From NCBI GenBank assembly GCA_963920575.1, contig OY986971.1:7814779-7878778 (forward strand): a DNA stretch of 64,000 nt, in the 5' to 3' direction. The DNA is from Narthecium ossifragum (lineage: Eukaryota > Streptophyta > Magnoliopsida > Dioscoreales > Nartheciaceae). Positions 20,781-31,954 of this stretch are shown here, one piece after another. A program made the position numbers and the translations under genes. Position 1 is the stretch's first letter, and each line of letters starts with the position of its first letter. The notes below the pieces were generated by a model. That model worked only from the letters and a program-made list of their open reading frames with translations. It made no database searches and was not told where the DNA came from.

Positions 20781-21806
20781 AGATCCGTTTTCATATTATA
20801 TATTTCGTAATTTGTTTACGAAGGCACATATGTTGTAAGTTGTTGTCATCATGCTTATGATCGGCCCTCTCACACGAGCGATCGCCCTGACGCTGAGTGC
20901 GGACAGGATGAGACAATAAGATCACTAAGTACCACTTGCAGAGTGATCCCCTTTAGTGCTGAATAAGCTTAAGGGTTATTTTTGGATGTCGCCTTAGTAA
21001 GTCTAAGATGAGACTGATGAAGTCGAAAATGGAGTATATCCACATCTCCATGAAGCCTGTACAAAGCCGGATGTGAGATACTTGAGAAATTGGTTGAGTA
21101 CCAATTGTCTCGAGATACTCAAGTTAGCCGCTATGAGAAGCGACTGAACTAAGATCCGTATGGCGTTGAGTGTGACAGATCTGTAGTGGGAGCTCCGCCA
21201 TAACATACATATCATACTGTATGTGCTAGAAATCGACCATAAAAGGGAAGTGACTGAATAGATCCATGCTTCGTCACTGTGTGAGCCCTTATTGGACTCT
21301 AAGTTCAATACATGTACCCTTTGGGACTAGGGACTATGTCAAGTAGTTGAAGCTTGATGTTGCTACTTTAGCATGTTATCCAAGGATTAGGAGAAAATAC
21401 GGTTCATCGGAGCATGTATAGGAAAGCAATCAGGTTTAGATGAATTGACATGAGTTTCCAAGAAAAAATCATTCGATATCACGCTAATGATTTGTGGCTC
21501 ATAGCCCGGGCAATCATGTTGGGAATAATTCCCATGTATGATTATGAGTACAAATGCATAAAGAGATCTTGCATGGCTCAGTATTAGTTACATGAGGGGT
21601 CAGAGATGCAATGATCTGGTGTGGTTAAGATGATTTGGGGTATACATGAGATTTTAGAAGTGGTGTTATGTTGGTTTGATGGTAACTTAATATAACACTC
21701 TTCGTTGGTACTTGTTCTCGCGCGGTCGCACGCTCCATTTCCCTGTATGAAGGGAGAATAGGATGAGAGACGATTGTTGGGTGAAATATGCAATGCCCGT
21801 TGTGTA
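20781..21806 (+). other. Region between decayed pol and polypurine tract
   Basis: No ORF with recognisable motifs. It is part of the Copia element by position, since it ends at the polypurine tract. Confidence 0.45.
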
Positions 21807-21817
21807 CGAGTGGGAGA
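21807..21817 (+). promoter_or_regulatory. Polypurine tract
   Basis: ACGAGTGGGAGA immediately precedes the second LTR. A matching GACGAGTGGGAGA occurs on the minus strand at 29920-29932 before another Copia LTR, suggesting related elements. Confidence 0.75.
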
Positions 21818-22198
21818 TGTTGCATAGAGTCCAATCCAGTGGTGCGTTCACATGGGCATTTGGGTTCTAGTCTATCTAAGTGATTAGACTAGCCATGACT
21901 CTAATCAATTGAGATAAGATTGGTTTTACACCTCTATAAATAGAGGAGTTAAACCCTAACAAAGAGTAGATCTGAATATCTAGCCGTCTCTCTTATTCTC
22001 TCCTGGGGTTACCATCTAGAACCCTAGGGTTTGGAGTGTGTGTGAGAGGAGAAGGCTCTAGTAGGCTTCTTCCAACGCAGCGAGGTTCGGGATCGAGGCG
22101 CAACGAAGAGGAGCAGATCCACATCGGAGTTCGTAAAGCAAACAAGATCTACAACGCTTTCGCACAAGGTATTCCGTATACCTATAGAATCTCTAACA
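21818..22198 (+). repeat. 3' LTR of the 15-22 kb Copia
   Basis: 381 bp, about 97.6 percent identical to 15202-15580 by my base count. All nine substitutions are transitions. Confidence 0.92.
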
Positions 22199-25100
22199 GT
22201 AATCATTTAAGAGAAAATACAGTAACAACACACATGCCTTATCAAATCTGGAGCAGGTATGGATTTTGGTTAGTTGGCTTGAGGTATCTTGTTGGAAATT
22301 TGCTTTTTGAAGTGACTGGCATTTCAGTTCTTACAGCACTTCGAGGTACCTGAGTTTGACTGCTATTAAAATGCTTTAATTGGGCTTCGTTAATGTCTGG
22401 GAGAAGGCTTGATCACTATGCTTGTGTTATGGTAGACAAAGATTGCCGTGCTTGTACCACATGTCGTGCCAGCCGCTTGCCCACACAACGTGGGCTGATA
22501 TTCGGCACATACCTTGTGCAAGCGGCGCAAAGCTCTTTTGGGCTAACAATACATGTATTTCCAACGTTTTTTTGCCAAAAATATGTATTGTTATGTTAAA
22601 TAATTTTTCCGGTAATTTATTGGCATGATACATGTTGGTCCGTGCCGATATGCGCCGACTGGCACGGCAATCACTAATGGTAGGTACTAGGTAGAGCTTG
22701 GAATTTTTATCCATTGAAATCAAGCTCACGAGTCATATACTGTAGAGCAATCATGATCTGCAATTATCACCTCTTTCTTTCTAATACACAGTCTTCATTC
22801 ATGTCATTACTACTCACACTATCAAGTACACCCATGTTGAGATGTGTGGAGCTTGAGCGTCTCGGCCCATGTTGCCAGCTTGACTGCATTCCACTATGCA
22901 GAGCTGTAGAGGGAGAAATATCCTTTACATGTGACCTGAGCAATGCATATTTAGTGTGGTTGTTGGTATTTGCAATATCAGCAAGGATGCACTGTGGAAA
23001 GACTGGGCAGAAAACTTGTTGTTCGGCCTTACAAGAGAATCAACTATGCCTTGGACAATGGCCAAGCATTAGATTAAGGGATCTTCGACATTAAGAAGAT
23101 CATAGCTTGAAGTAAAACACACATGTTAACAAGCCTCTGTGCATCATAAGACTTTGTTGGCATTTTGGTGGTGCTTTTCATGCACCTATGCCAAATCAAA
23201 GTTGGGCACTATCAGTTTTTTAGATTGAACCATTGTTTGGTTGCATCCTTGTATTCATCAGCCACTCTGGTAAATTTCATAAACATCTTTACAGCATGAA
23301 CTCCCATAGCTGCTCCTTTCTCTGCTTGTCCAATGTTTTATTCTGGTAGTATTATTCTTTGCATAAAATCTTCAGACACCTGTAAGCCTAAATCATGTGA
23401 TTGTTTTTTATTTTCTACGGATGACTATTTTGCTTCGAGAGCAAGCTGTCTAGGATAATCCTATTCTGAGGCTGCATTAACTGGAAGTGTTTTGAAATAG
23501 CCAGGCCCTGTTCCAATTACTTTGAAGTCTGTATGTAGGTGACAGGGCTGTTTAGAAGTTTTTAGTGAAATTTTCAGTTTAGCAGAAGAAATTTTTTACT
23601 TTATAGCTCATATTCCGTCTAGTAGTGAACTTTTTCCTTCTGAATATACTTAATTAAAAGAAAATCGTCTGGGAAGATTTCATCTGATAATAACTACCTT
23701 GAACTATTACCTTGGTGGAATGTCAGCCTTTGACGTTTATTTTTACCAATTTTGCATGCTGACAAACTGCAGAATAGCTGCCTGCATCCTTAAGATGAAG
23801 TTGTGGCTCTTAGCATCCCTACTTGGCCCTCTGATTTTTGTCCTGCATGAACTATCTCTGCTTTACCAGTTCAATGCTTGTGGCAACTGAAGATTGACTT
23901 GAAGAGCATCGATTGTTATTTTACTAAGTGGCAAAAATATCTTCCACTGAATCTGAGCAGTCTTAAATTCGTGGAAGCAACTGCTGTAGGATATGTATAT
24001 GTTGATTTTAGGGGAGGGAAATTGAAGAACCTTTCTATTTAATGTAGTCCTTCGTCGGAATGGTACAGCTGCTTATCTGGGAGGGTTAAGCCGAACCTAG
24101 GCCAAATCTTTGATTTTCCTGGAGAAAATAAAATTATGGTAGGTATTTGGACTGATCTTTGGTCGTTGGTGGAGGCTGTTTGTAATCAGGATGTATCACT
24201 TGCTGATTCTGATACAATTCTCCTTATTGCTTATTCAAAAAAAGGTGAGATTCATTTTATATGTTCAAGTGAGCATGTTTCTCTGTATTTTGCATGTCAA
24301 TTTTGGCTCAGGTATTTCATACGGACTGATTACATATCTTGAGCTCAATACCTGACTTCCATTCATCTCTTATGAAAACCAATTCACATCTTTCGCACAT
24401 GCATTCCTACATAAGGTTCATTTGATTCATTGCTTTCTATCACAGTCAAATAATTTCATGCAACACAATTCTTTTAGTTGTTTAAATCTGTAGAACTAGT
24501 TTGTGTTTATTTGAAACTATCAAATAACGAACTTTCTGGTTGTGCTTTAACAGTCACCTGTGTTCTTTTTTCTTCGCTTAATTTGTTATGTAAACTGTGC
24601 AGTAAAGCTCTAAGTTCATGTGACCAATTTTATTCCATTTGCAGGTGATTAATGTTGCAACCTTGTTGCATCTTTCCTATGTGCACATGTTTTTATACCC
24701 AAAAATATGTGTCCTAGAAACAGATGTTGAGGATTATTTCCTATTTCATTATCTTCTGAATTGTGAGTATGTGTAGACCATCTGTATTCTGTCTCCTTCC
24801 CACTTATTGCAGCCACAGTTGATTTTCAGTAAATTTCTGAGTTATGATATAGTAACCATTACTGTCTTTCAAATGTGGCTTGGGGTGTATTGCAGCTTCA
24901 TCTTATTTCCCAAGTGTGGTGGTAAGCTAGTGCAGAAATGAACAATTACTGGTATGGGCTTCCATTGCGAACTTGTGCTAGTTACTAGGGTTAACTTGTC
25001 ATTATGGCCAAAAAGTACTATGAAGATCATCCCTTTCATTAAAACTTTTTAAGAAACATGAAACTCTGGATTTTGCTTGCAATGTCAAGTCACAGCTCCA

Positions 25101-25687
25101 GAAAGTTGTGATTTTGCAGAGTGATTAGAGCTGAGCGTTTTGATTAAACTTCACATGCAGGGCAACCTGAGACTATGGTAAGGTGATTGCCACTGTGAAG
25201 CAGCACTCTGTATGTTGGTGGATGTGCCCATTTCTTCAGATTTTTTTTGTTTTTTGGTCAGAGGAGGCCGAAGGCTGGTGAAACATAACCATACAACAAA
25301 CCCCTAGCAAAATACCTTCAGGGGGAACCTGAAGACTAACGAAAAACATCCCCAACCAAAAAACAATTATGGGGGTCCAGCAAGGGTTGCTGGATGTGTT
25401 GTTGTGCACTCTCTCTCTCTCTATCTTTTGGAGGCAACCTATCTATTCAGTGAACTGGTCATGTTTGAACTTCGTTTGGGTGTGTGTTGTGTTTTTTATA
25501 TTTATGTTGAGTTTTGTTGCATTTGTATGCTGTAATGAGATGCGTTGTGGTAACAATTGAAAAACTGTTTGGCATGTAACATTAATATTTGTAATAGAAA
25601 AGTGTGTTTTTTAAATTTATTTCTTAAGTGTGTGTTTAGTTTTAACTGTGGTATAGTCAAAATAGTAGTTTTTTCATTCAAAAATGA
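22199..25687. other. Long non-coding stretch, nothing recognised
   Basis: About 3.5 kb of AT-rich sequence. The longest open frame (22714-23094) has no motif. A weak inverted pair (ATTGCCGTGC at 22443 and GGCACGGCAAT near 22668) may be an old transposon. CT repeats lie near 25410. Confidence 0.5.
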
Positions 25688-25696
25688 TTAAAGATT

Positions 25697-26660
25697 GGGT
25701 TTTTTACATATATATATCCTCAAAAAAAATTAAAAATACGTATTTACCCCTATATTTTTCATATTTTCATATATATCCCTCAAAAGTTTAAGTGATCACA
25801 TATATGCCTCTCGGGTTACCTGCCGTGGAATCAAATGGGAATATTCCCTAACGCCGTTAACGGCGTGGTGTCAAATTACCTTTTTGCCCCTTATACTGTT
25901 CATGGTCCCTGCCGTCATCTCCCGCGACCTTCGCCGGAGAAGATTCAAAAACTCCAAAAAATGCCATGAAAAATGTCCAAAAATACATGGAAAAACCTGG
26001 AATCAACAAGGAATCTTATTTACACCAAGAAGAAGAAAAAAATCGACGATTACCCAACGCTGCAGTCGCTGGAAAAAGGGTGTGGCGGCGTCTCCGGCGA
26101 CCTATGTCGGAGAAGATCCAAAAACCTCGAAAAATGCCACGAAAAATACCCAAAAATACATGGAAAAACCCGAAATTAACAATAAAGCTTATCTACACCA
26201 AGAAGAAGAAAACAAATTAACGATTACCACTCAAATCACGAAAAAATCCGACGAAAACCCCTTTTTTTCTTCTATGTTTTTGTCTTTTCTTTCTCTCTGA
26301 AACTCCTCCTTCTAATAGCTTCTAGTGAGAAATAGTGGGGGGAATAGGTGTTCGATAAGAAGGGGAAGGAAATCAGTAAACTTGGCTGGCATTTGGCCGC
26401 AAAATGGTCTATGTCGGCGGTGAAAACTGAGAATTTGCAAAACAAACCCTAAAAAACCCATAGTTACACGAAAATCCCCATAAATTTACAAAAAGCTCCC
26501 TAAAATATGATTTAACCATGGTTAAGTTATTTAACCGGAGTTGATGGAAGGGTATATATGTGATCACTTAAACTTTTGAGGGGTATATATGAAAACATGA
26601 AAAAGGTAGGGGTAAATACGTATTTTCAATTTTTTTTGAGGATATATATGTAAAAACCCC
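25697..26660. mobile_element. Non-autonomous MULE-like element
   Basis: Terminal inverted repeats of about 120 bp (25697-25820 and 26540-26660), starting GGGTTTTTTACATATATATA and holding AATACGTATTTACCCC and AAGTTTAAGTGATCACATAT. They are flanked by a perfect 9-bp duplication, TTAAAGATT (25688-25696 and 26661-26669). The long TIR and 9-bp duplication are typical of Mutator-like elements. No transposase is present. The interior holds two diverged copies of a ~140-bp unit (about 25913-26055 and 26087-26228). Confidence 0.85.
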
Positions 26661-26799
26661 TTAAAGATTTTGTTTCTTTGTTTTTTGTTTAGTTCAGCCA
26701 GAAAGGCTGTTAACACAACAAACATTTACGTCTTTATTTGAAAAGTATTTCAATTTTTCTTAGAAAAAAAAGGATAGTGCCATTAGTTATAGGGCAGAA

Positions 26800-28370
26800 A
26801 AAGGATAGTGCCAGTAGTTATAGGGCAGATGTGTGAAACATTGACGACAGAGCAATGAGTTTTTTCCTTTTTTCATGTCACTCTATTCAATAATAGAATA
26901 TTGAGATACTTTTCAAATAAAGACGTAAGCAACGAGAAGAGTGTCGACTTATATAGGCATTTTTTTCTTAAAACAGAGGTAGCCCCAGTAGTCCAGGCCA
27001 AATCCTTCATCTGTTGTTCATGCAACAGTGCCCGGAGGTGGAGAATTGGCATATGGAAGACTTTGTGCTGGCTCTAACTAAGTCTTCATCGTCATTGGAG
27101 ATGAAGAAGTTTAAATCCCTAGTGGCCTATGCCTTCTGGCTTATTTGGAAAGCTAGAAATCTGATGGTATTTGGAAGGAATTTTGAACCGGCAGGAGTGG
27201 TTGCTCAGCGTATCTACATGCATGTTGAGGAGTTCAATAGGAAAAGGAAAGGTCGTGGTGTAGTAAGCTCACGAAAATTTGTTTGTGGGGCTGTGGTGCA
27301 GGTCGATGCTTCATGGACTTTGGGTTCGGCAGTTGTTGGCGTGGTAGGGGGAACACACACAGAGGTCATGTGGCTGTGGAGAGGCCGGTTGTTGCTGCTT
27401 CAGTCCTTGAGGCAGAGATGTTGGTTGTTTTTGAAGCTGTAAGTCAGGCTCGACAACAAGGAGCCAAGAGCTGTGTTGTTGAATTGGACTCACGATAGGT
27501 GCTGGAGATCCTTAACGATTGTAGGTTGTGGCAGACGGAACTTGCTGCTCGGGCTAAGGAGGTTTGGTCCGAGGTTTTGAAGTTGGGATTAATTTTGTTT
27601 ATGTATGTTCCGAGATGCTGTAATCGGAAGGCTGTCCTAGTTGCTCGTTGGTCTAAAGAGTCTAACTCTGTTTTTGTCTGGTCTCGAAAGGGTGCTCATG
27701 ACCATCCGATATGGGATTGATGTAAGTGGGTTTTCTCTTAATCTAACCTTACGGCTCAACTCATCAAAGAAAAAAAAGAAAAAAAAAAGAAAAAAAAAAA
27801 GAAAAAAAGTTCAGGCTAGATGTGCGAAACAATGGCTGAAAACAATGAGTTCAACTTTCATATGACTCACTTTACAACAATATATTGTTGAGATACTGTT
27901 TAAACAAAGTGCAAGTTACGTGAAGAATGTCAATTTGCATATGTTATTTTTCTTAAAAAATGTGCCCTAATAGTAGTTGCAGGCCAGATGTGCAAAACTG
28001 CAAAGCAGTGAAAATATTTTTCATATCATGCATTATGCAATAATATAATTATGTTGAGATATTTTATCAAACAAAGACATGCCATGAGAAGAATGCTAAT
28101 GCAATTTGTTTAAAAAAACTGGGTAGTGTCAACGCTAATAATTGCAGACCAAATGTGGAAACGACGGCCGCAAAACAATGTGTTTGTTTTCAAATCACGT
28201 ACTAATCAATAATATAATTTTACAGTATCTTCCAAACAAAAGTTTAAGCCATGAGAAGAATATCAATTTACATCAGCAATTTTCTTAGAAAAAGGAAGTG
28301 CAGGTAGGTACAGCCTAGATGTGCGAAACAATGACGGCAAACCAATGAGTTGTTTTTTTTCCCCTATGCA
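26800..28370. repeat. Tandem repeat of about 170 bp, split by a LINE fragment
   Basis: Diverged copies begin near 26815, 27810, 27975, 28145 and 28310. Shared words are CAGATGTG, GAAAC, CAATGAGTT, AATAATAT, GAGATA, ACAAA and GAGAAGAATG, in the same order. The first copy is separated from the rest by the LINE at 27004-27807. Units differ from each other at many positions. Confidence 0.75.
27004..27807 (+). mobile_element. 5'-truncated LINE (RNase H end) with poly(A)
   Basis: Coding remnants are read in two frames: FWLIWKARNLMVFG, then VQVDASW (RNase H start), LEAEMLVVFEAVSQARQQG, CVVELDSR with a TAG, and FMYVPRCCNR with LVARWSKES. This is the C-terminal zinc-binding and RNase H region of a plant L1-type LINE. 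It ends in an A-rich tail (27768-27807). Flanks AGTCCAGGCCAAAT (26990-27003) and AGTTCAGGCTAGAT (27808-27821) match at 11 of 14 positions, all three differences being transitions. They look like an aged target-site duplication. Confidence 0.8.
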
Positions 28371-28623
28371 GTAGTTCGATACAATTAATCATAGATGTTG
28401 AATTTTTTTGCTAGATGGTACCCTAAAAGATTCCTTTTAACGTTTCCATCCCCTCTCATTATTTTTGGGGAGAAGGGTCAATAGGAGCTAAAAAAAAAAT
28501 GCTTTGGCAATAAGGCAGAATTTTTTTTTTTCCATTTGTCAATAGGTCCAATGTGACCAAAATGCCCCTAGCCCTATAATCACCCCCCCCTCGCCCCGCG
28601 AGCCCCCCACCCCCGGCGAGCCC

Positions 28624-28823
28624 NNNNNNNNNNNNNNNNNNNNNNNNNNNNNNNNNNNNNNNNNNNNNNNNNNNNNNNNNNNNNNNNNNNNNNNNNNNNN
28701 NNNNNNNNNNNNNNNNNNNNNNNNNNNNNNNNNNNNNNNNNNNNNNNNNNNNNNNNNNNNNNNNNNNNNNNNNNNNNNNNNNNNNNNNNNNNNNNNNNNN
28801 NNNNNNNNNNNNNNNNNNNNNNN
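28624..28823. other. Assembly gap, 200 N
   Basis: Exactly 200 N, which suggests a fixed-size placeholder. The flank on the left is C-rich low complexity. Any open frame running through it is meaningless. Confidence 0.99.
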
Positions 28824-28960
28824 AGAGCGAGGTCACAGGTTCGAATCCCAGGGTAGTTGCTAGGGGGGATTGTTGGCCGGATGGGTTGCAGGCCCAGGCA
28901 ACATCTCCCTTTGATTCACCCCTATCGTTGGGCTGGAGGCCCAAGCCAGGGTGTGTGGGC
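28824..28960 (+). mobile_element. Possible tRNA-derived SINE (B box only)
   Basis: GAGGTCACAGGTTCGAATCCC contains GGTTCGAATCC, the pol III B box of tRNA genes. No tRNA cloverleaf follows it; the sequence runs into GGCCGGATGGG and repeats of CAGGCCCAGG. The part that should hold the A box lies in the N gap, so the call cannot be completed. Confidence 0.4.
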
Positions 28961-29212
28961 TCATGGGCGTCTCACCTACGACACCCATGTGACGCAGCCC
29001 CTCATATCCTTCGCCGCTTAGTGTGGGGCTATGCGCTGCTATGTGGTGCTGGCAGTCGATCTATGGGGGTCGACTGCTGCTCTATGATAAAGGTAATATG
29101 AGCGCCCCTACTATCACTCCAGAGTTTTGGTACGAGAGATTAGCTCGTGGATCCTGAACTGACATGTCTCACTTTATTGTCCGCTTTTCGCTCACCACAG
29201 AAATCTGGAAAA

Positions 29213-29285
29213 ACTTCCCAGTAGGTCACCCATCGTGTGACTACTCCAGGTCGAGCACGCTTAACCATGGAGTTTTCTGACGGAT
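29213..29285 (-). promoter_or_regulatory. 5S rRNA-like sequence in the Cassandra LTR
   Basis: The minus strand reads GTCAGAAAACTCC, GGTTAAGCGTGCTCG, GGAGTAGTC and GATGGGTGACCTACTGGGAAG. This tracks plant 5S rRNA through its internal pol III control region (AGTTAAGCGTGCTTGG, GGATGGGTGACC). It is not a 5S gene: both ends of 5S are missing and it is diverged. Confidence 0.8.
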
Positions 29286-29512
29286 CACTGCCAGCATGGC
29301 TTTAAAATGCGTTGTATCTATTAAGGGCTTACTATATACTTATATCGAACCCCGGACCATACCCAGGCGTTGTGGGATTGCTTACCCGGCTACCCGACTC
29401 AGCCCCGCCCTCCAGGCGAAGGCATCTTGTCCCACGGTAGACCCAGCGGGCCTCACAATCCACCCCCTTGGAGGCCCAGCGTCCTCGCTGGCACAATTTC
29501 CGGCTGGGAACC

Positions 29513-29525
29513 GGCTCTGATACCA
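29513..29525 (-). other. Primer binding site of the TRIM
   Basis: The minus strand reads TGGTATCAGAGCC, matching initiator tRNA-Met, three bases inside the LTR end at 29529. Confidence 0.8.
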
Positions 29526-29528
29526 TAC

Positions 29529-29780
29529 TGTAACGCCCCGGCCCTCCACTGGGCCCCGGCCCGCGGGCTCCCGGTCCGACCAGGATCCACCCGAGGGCCC
29601 ACCCGACACAATATTGTCCGCTTTTGGCTCGCCGCAGTCCGATTGATCGGTGGGTTTATCGATCGATCGGCTGCGGCGAGCCAAAAGCGGACAATATTGT
29701 GTCGGGTGGAGCCCTCGGGTGGATCCTGGTCGGACCGGGAGCCCGCGGGCCGGGGCCCAGTGGGGGGCCGGGGCGTTACA
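29529..29780. repeat. Near-perfect 110-bp-arm palindrome
   Basis: Arms 29529-29637 and 29671-29780 are reverse complements with one substitution and one single-base indel. They flank a 33-nt centre that itself contains ATCGATCGATCGG. Each arm is a Cassandra LTR end (GCCAAAAGCGGACAATATTG to GGGGCGTTACA). An RNA across it would fold into a long hairpin. Confidence 0.93.
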
Positions 29781-29919
29781 GCGAACCCCATGTATCGCTT
29801 AGTTTGAGGGGACAGTTCAGATAACCGCATCTAAAACTGGATCTTGATCATGGGTTATGAGTATGGTCTAGAATCGGGTCTAGTGTCATTGGCGACTCAA
29901 GAATAGTTATAAACCAACA
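29781..29919 (-). mobile_element. 3' LTR remnant of a second Copia
   Basis: The minus strand starts TGTTGGTTTATAACTATTC directly after a GACGAGTGGGAGA polypurine tract (29920-29932). It is cut off by the TRIM at 29780. Confidence 0.65.
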
Positions 29920-29932
29920 TCTCCCACTCGTC

Positions 29933-31099
29933 GATGATGTGCTGGATTTATCCAGTAGTGTAGACAAAAAAATAGATTTTTCAAGACTCCATTCATACAA
30001 GAAAAATCAGACATTCGATCTGAAAGCACACAGATAATGAGAGCTCCAATATAGAAACCAATTAATGTCATAAAGAAGACATCAACCATAAAGAAAAGGA
30101 AAAATTGATTGAAACGTGTACTTTAGTAACTCAAACATTTCTAGCTACACATAATCGAGTATGACTCGATCCCTCAGGAGTCCAATACTCAGCACTCTCT
30201 TTTTACAAATATTCACAATCATGTCCAACTTTTTCATGTGACGTTATTGTCCTGTTGGAGAATATAAGTAATAGGTACTGTAGATCTAAATGTGCTCTTT
30301 CTCTTGCCCTCATATCATTAGGATTAGAAATAACTCGCTTTCCTAGTAGTGCTCCTTTAGATCGAATTAACTCATGACCATAGGTAACACTCTAAGGTAG
30401 GAAACATTAATTCTTCACTTTGTGATATAGTCCAAATTAAGTTGCAAAGTGTAACATTTGATATCTAATTTAAAATCTTCAGGACTCACATAGTATAGAA
30501 GCAGGGAACCGTTCTTATATTTCCTAATAGGTCAACAAGCACAAGCAGTATGAAATGCATGCTATGGTGGAGCTTCTTTTTTATTTACTAAGATAAGGAG
30601 TGTATGTCATCACTCTTCTTAAGAATAAACATCATACAAGTCTTTAGTCTTGTCACCAAACCAACTCAAGGGGCCAAACTTGAAATTTCTATCTACTCAC
30701 TGTCTACAATGCTGGATTAAAACATCACACTTGACTTCAATATATAGACTCATAGATAGTGGGATATTATCCATGTTCATTATTTTAGAATCTCATCTTG
30801 GTTTTTACTAAGGCAACTTCAAATTTAAACTAAATTTGCTACTACTACGCCTAAAATCACCTTCAAAGCAATTAGTTTAAATCGTCTCATCTTTGTTCAC
30901 TCTCTAAGCGCCAGAGGTGATTGTTCATGTGAGAGAACCAATCAACGTCTATCGACATACAATGTCAAACTGTACTAGCTATCACTTACAGTGAATGCCA
31001 CAAAATTATTTGAATGAATTTTACCAACATATGAGATAAAACAAGTTTCATTCAAACTAACTGTAAGTCAATACAAGTGATCCCTTGGACTAAATAAAA
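29933..31099 (-). other. 3' untranslated region of the second Copia
   Basis: No ORF. It lies between the RNase H end at 31100 and the polypurine tract, in an AT-rich stretch. Confidence 0.5.
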
Positions 31100-31440
31100 T
31101 CACAATCTACATGAGCCTAGAGATTTTAAATGTCCAATAAATGCATCTCTGGCTATTGGCTTAGTGAAAGAATCAGCAACCACACTTTTTGTAAAAATGT
31201 GCTTTAGGATCACCTCCTTTTTTGCAATCATGTCTCTAGCATAATGATATCTAATTTGAATATGTTTGGTTTTTCTATGGTACTTAGAATCCTTTGCATA
31301 AGCCAACGCGGCCATGCTATCTGAATAAATTGTCACTGGTTCAGATGTTGTTTTGACAATTTCTAGATGTTGTAGGAACCTTCTTAACCAAACTGCTTCT
31401 TAGCTAAGAAACATACAATGTATTCTGCCTCCATGACAAG
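31100..31440 (-). pseudogene. Copia RNase H remnant
   Basis: The minus strand shows MEAEYIVCF (near 31430), then, after a frameshift, TIYSDSMAALAYAKD, YHRKTKHIQIRYHYARDM and ADSFTKPIARDAF to a stop at 31100. These are Copia RNase H signatures. It is 5' truncated by the Gypsy element whose LTR ends near 31441. Confidence 0.8.
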
Positions 31441-31950
31441 GCAATATAAGATTTGATACGAACCTCGCCAAGTTCTGTCGAAACCCATAGCAAGATGAGC
31501 TTGTAGGATCGTTCTACAATCATATTTGGATGGAAACCGTGACCCGTTGCTTATAATCAAACAAGAACCTTGGTATGATGTGAGGATGTCACAAACGGGG
31601 ATGGAAATCCGTTTGATAAGTCTAGATGAACGCCACAGGAAATCCTGATAAGTTCGATAGTTTAACGAAGAACCAAAGAGAAATTCTCTCATTTTTTATC
31701 AATCAAAATATATTGTTCTATTACATAGATCATGCCCATATATATACCAATACATTGAAAAAGTCATACTCCTATTAAATCTGAATTTATGTCTCTCCAT
31801 AATTCCAAGAGACACAAACTACTCAGATTTCTAAAGCTTGACCATTGTTCAACACTCAATTAACTGAATTCCCAAAGCCTTGACCAAAGGGAATGATCAA
31901 TGCCGCACCCAACTCTTGCATGAGAAGTTAAATGCCACAGCAACTCTTGC
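31441..31950 (-). repeat. Probable 3' LTR of the Gypsy element
   Basis: After the last coding piece the minus strand has a TTGGTATATATATGGGC box near 31745 and a following AATAGAACAATATATTTTG stretch, then a leader-like part up to the Copia RNase H at 31440. Exact ends were not fixed because the partner LTR is absent. Confidence 0.45.
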
Positions 31951-31954
31951 ATGC

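Larger units (their letters stand above)
15202..22198 (+). mobile_element. Copia LTR retrotransposon with open gag and decayed pol
   Basis: Direct LTRs (15202-15580 and 21818-22198), a PBS-like TTGGCATCAGAGCC after the first LTR, and a GAGTGGGAGA polypurine tract before the second. The gag frame at 17473-18366 is open. Beyond it, traces of protease, integrase, RT and RNase H occur in Copia order but are full of stops. The LTRs differ by nine substitutions, all transitions, and one 2-bp indel. That is far less decay than the pol region. No convincing target-site duplication was found (GGTA before, GTAA after). Confidence 0.85.
29094..29780 (-). mobile_element. Cassandra-type TRIM with palindromic 5' LTR
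   Basis: On the minus strand the order is an LTR end (..GGGGCGTTACA, boundary 29529), PBS (29513-29525), an internal region of only about 40 bp, a polypurine tract (29458-29471), and a 3' LTR from 29457 (TGTGAGGCC) to about 29094. The 3' LTR contains a 5S-rRNA-like segment, which defines Cassandra TRIMs. The 5' LTR has lost its own first half. In its place is an inverted copy of its end, so 29529-29780 is a near-perfect palindrome. Confidence 0.75.

Noticed and set aside
22441..22674. Possible TIR element
   Set aside because: The inverted match is only about 10-12 bp and no target duplication was found.
28839..28849. tRNA gene
   Set aside because: Only the B-box word GGTTCGAATCC is present; no acceptor stem or CCA-side pairing follows.
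28459..28944. ORF of 161 aa through the gap
   Set aside because: Two thirds of it is N.
29213..29285. 5S rRNA gene
   Set aside because: Diverged, lacks both ends, and lies inside an LTR with a PBS and polypurine tract next to it, so it is the Cassandra LTR segment.
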